Assembly: GCF_002803075.1 (NCBI RefSeq)
Contig: NZ_NNBK01000001.1
Location: 434,001 to 498,000 of the forward strand
Direction of reading: 5' to 3'
DNA from: Streptomyces sp. CB01373
GTDB taxonomy: Bacteria; Actinomycetota; Actinomycetes; Streptomycetales; Streptomycetaceae
Length of the DNA stretch: 64,000 nucleotides
This document shows positions 17,217-56,600 of this stretch, one piece after another. The notes under the pieces are model-generated. The model did no database searches, was not told the DNA's origin, and worked only from the letters and a program-made list of their open reading frames with translations. Positions within the stretch are counted from its first letter, which is position 1; each line of letters opens with the position of its first letter. The position numbers were made by a program, and so were the translations under genes.

Positions 17217-19025
17217 TCAGCCCGTCGGCACCTCGGCCGTCGGGGCGTTCGCGCGGGACGCGTGCAGGCGGGCGTACGCGCCCTGCGCCGCGAGGAGTTG
17301 GCCGTGGGTGCCTTGTTCGACTATGCGGCCGGAGTCCATGACGACGATGACGTCGGCGTCGCGGACGGTGGACAGGCGGTGGGCGATCACGAAGCTCGTC
17401 CGGCCCGCCCGCAGGGTGTTCATGGCCCGCTGGATCAGCAGTTCGGTGCGGGTGTCCACGGAGCTGGTCGCCTCGTCCAGGACGAGTACGGCGGGCCGGG
17501 CGAGGAACGCCCTCGCGATCGTGATCAGCTGCTTCTCCCCGGCGCTGACACTCCCGGACTCGTCGTCCAGGACCGTGTCGTACCCCTGCGACAGGGTGCG
17601 GATGAAGCGGTCGGCGCAGGTCGCGCGGGCCGCCTCCACGACGTCCGCGCGGGTCGCGCCGGGGGATCCGTAGGCGATGTTCTCGGCGATCGTGCCCTTG
17701 AACAGCCAGGTGTCCTGGAGGACGAGGCCGAAGCGGGAACGCAGGTCGTCGCGGTTCATCGCGGCGGTGTCGGTGCCGTCCAGGAGGATGCGGCCCGAGT
17801 CGATCTCGTAGAAGCGCATCAGCAGGTTGGCGACCGTGGTCTTGCCGGCGCCGCTCGGGCCGACGATCGCGACGGTGCTGCCGGGTTCCACGGACAGGGA
17901 CAGCCCCTCGATGAGCGGCACGTCGGGGGAGTAGCGGAACGACACGTCCTGGAACTCCACCCGGCCCTCGGCGCGCCTCGGAGCGAGCGGGCTGCGCGGT
18001 TCGGGTTCCTGCTCCGGCGCGTCGAGCAGCGTGAACACCCGCTGCGCCGAGGCCACCCCGGACTGGAGGCGGCCCGCGACCGAGGCGATCTCCACGATCG
18101 GCTGGCTGAACTGCCGCGCGTACAGGATGAACGCCTGCACATCGCCCAGGGTCAGTGAGCCGTTCACGACCTTCCAGGCACCGACGACGGCGACCGCGAC
18201 ATAGCCGAGGTTGGCGACGAACATCATCACGGGCTCGATCGCGCCGGACGCGAACTGCGCTCCGGCACCGGCCCGGTACACCGCCTCGTTGCGCTCGTCG
18301 AAGCGCCGCTCGGCCTCCGCCCGCCGGTCGAAGGCCTTCACCAGCGCGTGCCCGGCGCACATCTCCTCGACATGCGCGGTCAGACTGCCGCTGGCGGACC
18401 ACTGGGCGGCGTACCGCGGCTGGGCCCGCTTGGCGATCCAGGCGGCGAGCAGCCCCGACACCGGGACGCTCAGCAGCATCACCACGGCCAGCGAAGGGGA
18501 GATGACCAGCATCAGGGTCAACATGATGACCAGCGAGAACACCGAGCCGATCAGATCGGTCAGGGTCTGCTGGAGCGTCTGCTGAAGATTGTCGATGTCG
18601 TCCGTGCTGCGACTGAGCGTCTCGCCGGCCGGCTGCCGGTCGAAGTGGCGCAGCGGCAGCCGCGCCAGTTTCTCCTGCGCCCGGTGCCGCAGGTCGTGGA
18701 TGAGGAGGCGGACCGCCGAGGCCACCAGCCAGTTCTGCAGCAGCATGAACACCGATGCCGCCACGTACAGGACCAGCAGGATCATCAGCAGTCTGCCGAG
18801 CGCCCCGAAGTCGACGCCCGGGGCCGGTCCGCCCTTCCCGAGGACGCCGTCGGCGATCAGGTCGGTGACGCGGCCCAGCAGCAGCGGGCCGAAGGCGTTG
18901 AGGAGGATGCCGACGACACCCGCCGTCAGGGCGAGGCCCACGGACCGGCGGTGCGGGCGCAGCAGACCGACGAGCCGGCGAACCGGCCGGTCCGATTCGT
19001 GCTCCTCAGGAACGTCCGGCGCCAT
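17217..19025 (-). CDS. ABC exporter half-transporter (NysG/NysH type), canonical nucleotide site
   Basis: A 602-residue fusion of six transmembrane helices (about 25-320) and an ATPase domain. Walker A is GPSGAGKTT (near 387-395), the signature is VSAGEKQL instead of LSGGQ, and Walker B is VLVLDEATSSVD with the catalytic Glu (near 512). The ATG at 19025 overlaps the end of the upstream ABC gene by 20 bases, so the two are coupled and form a heterodimer. In polyene clusters this pair is thought to export the macrolide. Its stop codon abuts the truncated amidohydrolase, making it the outermost cluster gene here. Confidence 0.9.
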   Translation of the reverse strand: MAPDVPEEHESDRPVRRLVGLLRPHRRSVGLALTAGVVGILLNAFGPLLLGRVTDLIADGVLGKGGPAPGVDFGALGRLLMILLVLYVAASVFMLLQNWLVASAVRLLIHDLRHRAQEKLARLPLRHFDRQPAGETLSRSTDDIDNLQQTLQQTLTDLIGSVFSLVIMLTLMLVISPSLAVVMLLSVPVSGLLAAWIAKRAQPRYAAQWSASGSLTAHVEEMCAGHALVKAFDRRAEAERRFDERNEAVYRAGAGAQFASGAIEPVMMFVANLGYVAVAVVGAWKVVNGSLTLGDVQAFILYARQFSQPIVEIASVAGRLQSGVASAQRVFTLLDAPEQEPEPRSPLAPRRAEGRVEFQDVSFRYSPDVPLIEGLSLSVEPGSTVAIVGPSGAGKTTVANLLMRFYEIDSGRILLDGTDTAAMNRDDLRSRFGLVLQDTWLFKGTIAENIAYGSPGATRADVVEAARATCADRFIRTLSQGYDTVLDDESGSVSAGEKQLITIARAFLARPAVLVLDEATSSVDTRTELLIQRAMNTLRAGRTSFVIAHRLSTVRDADVIVVMDSGRIVEQGTHGQLLAAQGAYARLHASRANAPTAEVPTG

Positions 19026-20754
19026 GAGCGGCTTCCTCTCGGGTGCGCTGCGAGAGCGCGATCTCGCGGTAGGTGGGACTGTCACGCAGCAGCGCGTCAT
19101 GGGTGCCGGTGGCGGCGATGCCACCCTGGTCCAGGACGACGATCCGGTCGGCGCCTCGTACGGAGGCCACCCGCTGCGCCACGGTGATCACGGTGGCGCC
19201 CGCCGTCCAGGGCACGAGGGCCTCCCGCAGGGCCGCCTCCGTGCTCTGGTCGAGCGCCGAGAAGGAGTCGTCGAAGAGGTAGACGGCGGGGCGGCGCAGC
19301 AGCGCCCGCGCGATCGCCAGCCGTTGGCGCTGGCCGCCGGAGACGGTGGTGCCGCCCTGGGTGATCTCCGCGTCGAGGCCGCCGAGCCGGGTCACGAAGC
19401 CGTCCGCCTGGGCGACCCGCAGCACCTCCCACAGCTCCTCCTCCGTGGCGTCCGGCCGGCCGAAGCGCAGATTGGTCGCGACGGTCCCGGCGAACAGGTA
19501 CGGCCGCTGCGGTACGTAGCCCACGGCGTCGGCCAGCACCGACGGGTCCAGTTCACGCACATCCGTGCCGCCGATCCGTACCTCGCCCGCGGTCGCGTCG
19601 ACCAGCCGCAGGATCAGGTTCAGCAGCGTGGTCTTGCCGGAGCCGGTGCTGCCGAGGATCGCGACCCGCTCACCGGGCCGCAGCGTCAGTGACAGGTCCC
19701 GCAGTACGGCGTTCTCGGCGCCCGGGTAGCGGAACTCGGCGTCCAGCAGCTCGACCTGCCCGGCGGGGCCCGTCATGGGCCGCGGCGCGGCGGGCGGGAC
19801 GACATCGGTCTCCGCTTCGAGGACCTCCGTGATCCGCTCCGCGGACACCCGGGCCCGCGGCACGTTCAGGAACACGAAGGCGAGCATCACCACGGACATG
19901 AGGATGAGCGACAGATAGCTGAGGAAGGCGCTGAGCGAGCCGATCCGCATGCTGTCCGAGTCGATCCGCCGGGCCCCCACCCACAGCAGCGCCAGGGTGA
20001 AGAGGTTCATCAGCAGCAGGACCGTCGGCAGCATCACCGCGATGAGCCGGCCCACTCCCAGGTTCAGGCCGAGGAGTTCGTCGTTGGTGCGGGTGAAGCG
20101 CCCGCTCTCGTAGGAGTCGCGGGCGAAGGAACGCACCACGCGCACGCCGGTGATCCGCTCCCGCAGCAGCCGTCCCAGCCGGTCCAGCGTCACCTGCAGC
20201 CGGGCGTACAGCGCGGCCATGCGGGCCAGCAGGAAACCGAAGCCGGCGCCCACCACCAGCACCATCAGGACGAGGACCAGGGCCATCGGCACGTCCTGGC
20301 GCAGTGCGAGCATCACACTGCCGAGGCACATCAGGGGAGCCGCGACGAAGATGCCGAGCCCGGACTGGGCGAGGTTCTGCACCTGCTGCACGTCGTTCAC
20401 CGAGCGGGTCAGCAGCGACGGGGTGCCGAAACGGCCGATCTCGCGGGCGGAGAAGTCCAGCACGCGGCGGAACACGGCGGACCGCAGGTCCCGCCCCAGG
20501 GCGGTGGAGGTACGCGCGCCCAGGGCCGCGGCACCCAGCGCCGCGGCGATCTGGACCAGCGCCACCACCGCCATCGTCGCGCCGATGACGCCGATGCGAT
20601 CGCTGTCCTCGCGGACGACTCCCTCATCGATGAGCGCGGCGCCCAGCGTCGGCAGCAGCAGCGTGCCGAGGATCTGCACCAGGTGCAGGGCGACCAGAGC
20701 GACAACGGATCTCGCGTAGGGGCGCAGTCGTGTGCCCATGAGTTTCAACAGCAC
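19006..20754 (-). CDS. ABC exporter half-transporter (NysG/NysH type), degenerate nucleotide site
   Basis: A 582-residue TMD-NBD protein. Walker A is GSTGSGKTT (near 365), the signature is VSGGQRQR (near 471), and Walker B is VYLFDDSFSALD (near 495), where the usual catalytic Glu is Asp. A degenerate site in one half is typical of heterodimeric exporters. GTG at 20754 is preferred because it gives the family N-terminus (M)LLKLMGTRLRPYARS; ATG at 20739 is an alternative. It is transcribed divergently from the GDP-mannose dehydratase gene, and regulator-like sites lie in the shared promoter region. Confidence 0.88.
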   Translation of the reverse strand: MLLKLMGTRLRPYARSVVALVALHLVQILGTLLLPTLGAALIDEGVVREDSDRIGVIGATMAVVALVQIAAALGAAALGARTSTALGRDLRSAVFRRVLDFSAREIGRFGTPSLLTRSVNDVQQVQNLAQSGLGIFVAAPLMCLGSVMLALRQDVPMALVLVLMVLVVGAGFGFLLARMAALYARLQVTLDRLGRLLRERITGVRVVRSFARDSYESGRFTRTNDELLGLNLGVGRLIAVMLPTVLLLMNLFTLALLWVGARRIDSDSMRIGSLSAFLSYLSLILMSVVMLAFVFLNVPRARVSAERITEVLEAETDVVPPAAPRPMTGPAGQVELLDAEFRYPGAENAVLRDLSLTLRPGERVAILGSTGSGKTTLLNLILRLVDATAGEVRIGGTDVRELDPSVLADAVGYVPQRPYLFAGTVATNLRFGRPDATEEELWEVLRVAQADGFVTRLGGLDAEITQGGTTVSGGQRQRLAIARALLRRPAVYLFDDSFSALDQSTEAALREALVPWTAGATVITVAQRVASVRGADRIVVLDQGGIAATGTHDALLRDSPTYREIALSQRTREEAAHGAGRS

Positions 20755-20821
20755 GGAATGACACCCCGGTCGACGGTGGGCAGGAGCCGCCCATTGGAGC
20801 GGAGTCGGCCGGCACACCGAC

Positions 20822-20837
20822 GGGGTCATTCGACCCC
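20822..20837. promoter_or_regulatory. inverted repeat GGGGTC-attc-GACCCC
   Basis: A perfect 6-bp inverted repeat with a four-base spacer lies 68-83 bases upstream of the ABC start. It could be an operator or a hairpin in the ABC leader. No match to a known operator is recognised. Confidence 0.35.
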
Positions 20838-20844
20838 ATGCCGC

Positions 20845-20860
20845 ACCCGGATTTCCCTAG
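20845..20860. promoter_or_regulatory. PimM-like (PAS-LuxR) operator candidate 1
   Basis: ACCCGGATTTCCCTAG matches 13 of 16 positions of CTVGGGAWWTCCCBAG, the published operator of the pimaricin regulator PimM, whose orthologues (AmphRIV, NysRIV) control related polyene clusters. It lies in the divergent ABC/dehydratase promoter region. Confidence 0.6.
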
Positions 20861-20886
20861 TGTTCGTCCCGGCCGCATCGGCACTC

Positions 20887-20902
20887 GCCGGGAATTCCCT
20901 AG
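20887..20902. promoter_or_regulatory. PimM-like (PAS-LuxR) operator candidate 2
   Basis: GCCGGGAATTCCCTAG matches 14 of 16 positions of CTVGGGAWWTCCCBAG and keeps the palindromic core GGGAATTCCC. It is 42 bases downstream of candidate 1, with a TTGACA hexamer at 20918-20923 following. This is the best site of the three and probably drives the dehydratase gene. Confidence 0.7.
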
Positions 20903-20927
20903 TAACTCCGAGAAGCGTTGACATTGA

Positions 20928-22076
<1,149 letters not shown>

Positions 22077-22098
22077 CGGGCGAAAGCCCCTCCAACTA

Positions 22099-22114
22099 CT
22101 AGGGATTTCCTGCC
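22099..22114. promoter_or_regulatory. PimM-like (PAS-LuxR) operator candidate 3, upstream of the PKS
   Basis: CTAGGGATTTCCTGCC matches 13 of 16 positions of CTVGGGAWWTCCCBAG, with a perfect left half. It sits between the dehydratase stop and the PKS start, about 130 bases before the PKS ATG. Confidence 0.6.
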
Positions 22115-22127
22115 GGACTTCCGGCCA

Positions 22128-22174
22128 GACTCGCCTCATGGCTTCTCCCGCCGGGGAGAGCCATGAGGCGAGTC
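22128..22174 (+). terminator. long stem-loop between the dehydratase gene and the PKS gene
   Basis: Inverted repeat of 16 bp (GACTCGCCTCATGGCT and complement), one bulged T, then 5 more bp and a GCCG loop. It ends 71 bases before the PKS ATG. It may terminate dehydratase transcripts, act as an attenuator, or form a stabilising 5' hairpin on the 28-kb PKS mRNA. Sequence alone does not decide. Confidence 0.7.
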
Positions 22175-22245
22175 GGTGTTCTGCAGCACGGCGCAGAAAT
22201 TTCGGCGATGCGTGTACGGCCGTCGGCCGTCGGGATGGGTTGAGG

Positions 22246-50601
<28,356 letters not shown>

Positions 50602-50621
50602 CGCGAAGTGATGGAGCAGAG

Positions 50622-53600
50622 ATGAACGCCCCTGCTGAGAACGTAGTCGAGGCACTGCGCGCCGCGGTCAAGGAGACCGAGCGGCTGCGGCGCCGCAACC
50701 GGACGATCGTGGCCGCGGCCCGGGAGCCCATCGCCGTGGTCGGCATGGGCTGCCGCTTCCCCGGCGGCGTCGACTCCCCACAGGCCCTGTGGGAGATGGT
50801 CGCCGGCGGCACCGACGTGATCTCCGGGTTCCCGGACGACCGCGGCTGGGACCTGGAGGCGCTGCGCACCAGCGGCACCGACGACCGGGACACCTCGGTC
50901 AGCCAGCGCGGCGGGTTCCTGGACTCGATCGCCGGCTTCGACCCCGGCTTCTTCGGGATCTCGCCGCGCGAGGCCGTCACCATGGACCCGCAGCAGCGGC
51001 TGCTCCTGGAGACGTCCTGGGAGGCGATCGAGCGCGCCCGCATCGACGCCACCGGGCTGCGCGGCACCCGCACCGGCACCTTCATCGGCACCAACGGGCA
51101 GGACTACGCCTACCTGCTGGTGCGGTCGCTCGACGACGCCACCGGCGACGTCGGCACCGGCATCGCCGCCAGTGCCGTCTCCGGCCGGCTGTCGTACACC
51201 TTCGGCCTGGAGGGGCCGGCGATCACCGTCGACACCGCCTGCTCCTCCTCGCTGGTCGCGCTGCACCTCGCCGTGCAGTCGCTGCGCAACGGCGAGTGCA
51301 CCCTGGCGCTGGCCGGCGGCGTCAACGTGATGTCGACGCCGGGCTCCCTGGTCGAGTTCAGCCGCCAGGGCGGCCTCGCCCGCGACGGCCGCTGCAAGGC
51401 GTTCGCCGACTCCGCCGACGGCACCGGCTGGTCGGAGGGCGCGGCCGTGCTCGTCCTGGAGCGCCTGTCCGACGCCCAGCGCAACGGCCACCCCGTGCTC
51501 GCCGTCGTCCGCGGCTCCGCCGTCAACCAGGACGGCGCCTCCAACGGCTTCACCGCCCCCAACGGCCCCTCCCAGCAGCGCGTCATCAGGCAGGCCCTGT
51601 CCAACGCGGGCCTGAACACCGGCGACGTGGACGCGGTCGAGGCGCACGGCACCGGCACCCCGCTCGGCGACCCCATCGAGGCCCAGAGCATCCTCGCCAC
51701 CTACGGCCAGGACCGCGAACAGCCCCTGCTGCTCGGCTCGGTCAAGTCGAACATGGGCCACACCCAGGCCGCGTCCGGCGTCGCCGGGATCATGAAGATG
51801 GTCATGGCGATGCGCAACGGGGTGCTGCCGAAGACCCTGCACGTCGACCGGCCCTCCACCCACGTCGACTGGACGGCGGGCAAGGTGGAGCTGCTCACCG
51901 AGAACCGCTCCTGGCCCACCGCGCCCGACCGGCCCCGCCGCTCCGGCGTCTCCTCCTTCGGCGTCAGCGGCACCAACGCGCACGTCATCGTCGAGCAGGC
52001 GCCCGAGACCCCCGTGGCCCAGCCGGAAGAGGCACCTGCCGCCCCCCGCACCGCGGGCGTCCTGCCCTGGGTGCTCTCGGCGCGCTCCGCCGCCGCCCTG
52101 CGCGAGCAGGTCGCCGCCCTCGTCGCCCATCTGGACACCCCCGGTGCCCCAAGCGCGCTGGACACCGCGTACTCGCTGGCCACCACCCGCGCGGCCCTGG
52201 AGCACCGGCTCGCCGTCGTCACCGGCGCGGACGGCACCGCCGGCCGCGAGGCGCTCACCTCCTGGCTGGTGGGCGGCCCCGCCCCGGACGCCCACGAGGG
52301 CCAGGCCGTCGCCCGCACCCGTACCGCATTCCTGTTCTCCGGGCAGGGCGCCCAGCGCCTCGGCATGGGCCGTGAACTCCACGCCTGTTTCCCGGTGTTC
52401 GCCGAAGCCCTGGACCGCGTCCTCGACCTGCTCGACGAGGAACTCGGCGCGGGCCTCGGCGACATCATCTGGGGCGACGAGGAAGCCCCGCTGAACGAGA
52501 CGGGGTTCACCCAGCCCGCTCTGTTCGCGATCGAGGTCGCCCTGTACCGGCTGGTGGAGTCCTGGGGCGTCACCCCCGACTTCGTCGCCGGCCACTCCAT
52601 CGGCGAGATCGCGGCCGCGCATGTGGCGGGGGTGTTCTCGCTGGAGGACGCCTGCCGGCTGGTGGCCGCGCGTGCGGGTCTGATGCAGGCGTTGCCGCGT
52701 GGCGGTGCCATGGTCGCGGTGGAGGCGACCGAGGACGAGGTGCTGCCGCTGCTGACCGAGGGTGTCGCCGTCGCGGCGGTCAACGGTCCTACCTCCGTTG
52801 TGGTGTCCGGTGAGGAGGCGGCCACTCTCGCGGTCGCCGAGCAGTTGGCGGCGAAGGGGCGCCGTACCAGCCGCCTGCGGGTGAGCCACGCCTTCCACTC
52901 GCCGCTGATGGACCCGATGCTGGAGGACTTCCGCGCGGTCGCGGAGACGCTCTCCTACGACGAGCCGCGCATCCCGGTCGTCTCCAACCTCACCGGCGCC
53001 GTGGCCGCGGACGGGCAGCTGACCGACCCCGAGTACTGGGTGCGTCATGTCCGCGAGGCCGTGCGGTTCGCCGACGGCGTCCGCGCGCTCGCCGAGGCCG
53101 GCGCCGACGTCCTGCTCGAACTCGGCCCCGACGGCGTGCTCGCCGCCCTGGCCCAGCAGTCGGCCACCGCCGTCACCGTCCCGTTCCTGCGCAAGGACCG
53201 CCCCGAGGAGCACAGCGCGGTCACCGCGCTGGCCCGGCTGCACACGGCCGGCGTCACCGTCGACTGGGCGGCGTTCCACGACGGCACCGGCGCCCGCACC
53301 GCCGAACTGCCCACCTACGCCTTCCAGCACGAGCGCTACTGGCCCAAGGCGACCGCGACCGCCGTCGACGCCACCGGCCTCGGCCTCGCCTCCGCCGACC
53401 ACCCGCTGCTCGGCGCCGCCATGTCGGTGGCCGGTTCCGACGAACTCCTGCTCACCGGCACCCTCTCGCTCGCCACCCACCCGTGGCTCGCCGACCACAG
53501 CGTCGGCGGCACGGTCTTCTTCCCCGGTACCGGATTCCTGGAGCTGGCCGTGCGCGCCGCCGACCAGGCCGGCTGCGACCGGGTCGAGGAACTGGCCGTC

Positions 53601-56600
53601 GACACGCCTCTCGCGCTGCCTCCCGCGGGCGCCGTGCAGATGCAGATCTCCGTCGGTTCCGCCGACGAGGACGGGTCGCGCGAGCTGCGGTTCTTCACCC
53701 GGCCCGGCGATGACTTCGACGCCGAGTGGACCCAGCACGCCACGGGCCGTATCGGCTCGGGTGAACACCTCATCGGCTTCGACACCACCGTATGGCCGCC
53801 GCGTGACGCGGAGGCCGTCGACATCGAGGGACTGTTCGACCGTTTCGCCTCGGACGGCCTGGACTACGGTCCGGTCTTCCGCGGAGTGCGTGCCGTGTGG
53901 CGCCATGACGACACGGTCTACGCCGAGGTCGCGCTGCCCGACTCGGTCGAGGACGCCGGTGCCTTCGGTCTGCACCCGGCGCTTCTGCACGCGGCCCTGC
54001 ACGGCACCGTGTTCCTGTCCGACGACAGCAGCCTGCTCCCCTTCGCCTGGGAGGGCGTGTCCCTGCACGCGGACGGGGCGAGCACCCTGCGGGTGCGGAT
54101 CGCCTCGTGCGGCGAGGACGCGGTGCAGATCGCGGCGGTCGACCCGGCGGGTCAGCCGGTCGTCTCCGTGGAGTCGCTGACGCTGCGTGCCGCGGACGCG
54201 GAGGCCGGTGCCCGGCCGCGTCGCGATGACGCCAACTCGCTCTTCCGCGTCGACTGGACCCCCCGTACGGTCGCCGCCCCGGCCGCTCCCGCCACCTGGG
54301 TTGTGCTGGGCGATGACCCGTTCGGTCTGACGGCTGTGTTCGCCGCGGACTCCGAGACGGTCGCGGGCGTGCACGCTCCGGCCGCCACGCTCGAGGAGTT
54401 GGCTTCCCGGAGCGGAGCCGTTCCCGACATGGTCGCGGTGACGGTCCGTGGCGACGCCGATCAAAGTCGCGAGACCGCACATGAGTTGGCCCGTGAGGTG
54501 CTTGCTCTGGTGCAGGAGTGGCTGGCCGAGCCCGCCTTCGCCGCCTCCCGGCTCGTCGTGGTCACCCGCAGCGCTGTCGCCGACGGCGAGCACGGCCCGC
54601 TCGATCTGGCCGCTGCCCCTGTGTGGGGTCTGGTGCGCTCCGCCCAGTCCGAGAACCCGGGCCGGCTGCTTCTGGCCGACGTCGACGACACGGCCGAGTC
54701 CATGGCCCGACTGCCGCTCCTCACAGGGCTGTTCGACGCGGAGGAGCCGCAGGCCGTCGTCCGCGAGGGCATCGTCCGCGTCGGCCGGCTCGCCCGGCTT
54801 GAGTCCGGTGGCTCTCCCGTCCGGCCCCTGGATCCCGAGGGCACCGTCCTGGTCACCGGTGGCACCGGTGGTCTGGCTTCCGAGCTGGCCCGTCACCTGG
54901 TCGCCGAGCACGGCGTCAAGCACCTGCTGCTGACCAGCCGCCGCGGACCGGACGCCCCCGGTGCCGCCGAACTCGTCCAGGTGCTGGCCGGCCTCGGTGC
55001 CGAGGCCACGGTCGCCGCCTGCGACGCCGCCGACCGTGACGCGCTCGCCGCGCTGCTCGCCTCCGTCCCGGCCGAGCACCCGCTGACTGCCGTGGTGCAC
55101 ACGGCGGGTGTCCTCGACGACGGCATCGTCGCCTCCCTCACCCCCGACCGCCTCGACACCGTGCTGCGGCCGAAGGTCGACGCGGCCTGGCATCTGCACG
55201 ACCTCACCCGCGACCTCGACCTGGCCGCCTTCGTCGTGTACTCCTCGACGGCCGGTGTCATGGGCAGCCCCGGGCAGGCCAACTACGCGGCGGGCAACGC
55301 CTTCCTGGACGCCCTCGCCGCCCACCGCCATGCTCTCGGCCTGCCCGCCACCTCGCTCGCCTGGGGCGCCTGGGAGCAAGGCGTCGGCATGACCGGCCAG
55401 TTGAGCGGCCAGGACGCGCGCCGGATCAGTGACGCCGGTGGGATGCCGCTGCTGTCCGTCGAGCGGGGCCTGGCCCTGTACGACGCCGCCATGCTCGCCG
55501 ACGAGCCGCTCGTGGTGCCGCTCGGTCTGGCCGGCGGTGGCCCGTTGCCCGCCGGTGCCGGCGTTCCCGCCCTGCTGCGCGGACTCGTCCGTACCGGTGG
55601 GCGCCGGGCCCGGGCGGCCACCGCCGCGGTCGCCCGCGCCGGACTGGCCGAGCGTCTCGCGGTTCTGCCCGAGGAGCAGCGCCGGCCGTTCGTCGTCGAC
55701 CTGGTGCGTGCCGAGGCCGCCGCGGTCCTCGGGCACGGTTCCGCCGACGCCGTGGACGCCCGCCGGGAGTTCCGCGGTCTCGGTTTCGACTCGCTCACCG
55801 CGATCGAACTGCGCAACCGGCTCGGCAAGGCGACCGGTCTCACACTGCCCGCCACACTCGTCTTCGACTACCCGACGCCCGAGCAGCTCGCCGACCATCT
55901 CCTGGACGAGCTGCTCGGCGCCGATGCCGTCGAAATCTTCGCCGCCCCCCGGACCGCTGCCGAGGTGACCGACGATCCTGTCGTCATCGTCGGGATGGGC
56001 TGCCGCTTCCCGGGCGGTGTCGGATCGCCCGAGGAACTGTGGGACCTCCTGGCGTCCGGTGCCGACGCCATCACCGGCTTCCCCGCCGACCGTGAGTGGG
56101 AGTCGTCGGCGCTCCTCGGCGGTGAGGCCGGTGCCGTGGCCGCGCGGGGCGGATTCCTGCGCGACATCGCCGGCTTCGACGCCGGGTTCTTCGGCATCTC
56201 GCCGCGTGAGGCCCTGGCCATGGACCCGCAGCAGCGCATCCTCCTCGAGGTGGCCTGGGAGGCCGTGGAGCGCGCCGGTGTCGATCCGGCCACCCTGCGC
56301 GGCTCTCGCACGGGTGTCTTCATGGGCGTCAACGGCCAGGACTACTCCAGTCTGGTCATGAGCTCCCGCGACGACGTCGCGGGCCACGCCACCGCGGGCC
56401 TCGCGGTCAGTGTGGTCTCGGGACGTCTCTCCTACGCGCTCGGCCTCGAGGGTCCCGCCCTGTCGGTCGACACGGCCTGCTCCTCGTCGCTGGTGTCCCT
56501 GCACCTCGCCGCGCAGGCGCTGCGGGCCGGGGAGTGCAGCATGGCGCTGGTCGGTGGTGTCACCGTGATGACCACCCCCGCCAACTTCGCCGGGTTCTCC

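Larger units (their letters stand above)
50724..55919 (+). other. PKS module 15: KS-AT-DH(probably inactive)-KR-ACP
   Basis: KS Cys207, with [10 protein letters not shown] Ser659 in GHSIGE and HAFH starting at 756 (malonyl). DH keeps His959 in [10 protein letters not shown], but the second catalytic residue, Asp in LHPALLDAALH of sister domains, is His1123 ([11 protein letters not shown], codon CAC). KR has LDD starting at 1498 and Tyr1555; its nucleotide loop is [11 protein letters not shown] Ser1724. Predicted outcome is a hydroxyl at the C9 equivalent, as in amphotericin. Confidence 0.85.

Noticed and set aside
22138..22245. ATG at 22138 as the PKS start
   Set aside because: It lies in the stem-loop and adds 36 residues without similarity. 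ATG 22246 begins the typical AmphI/NysI docking helix.
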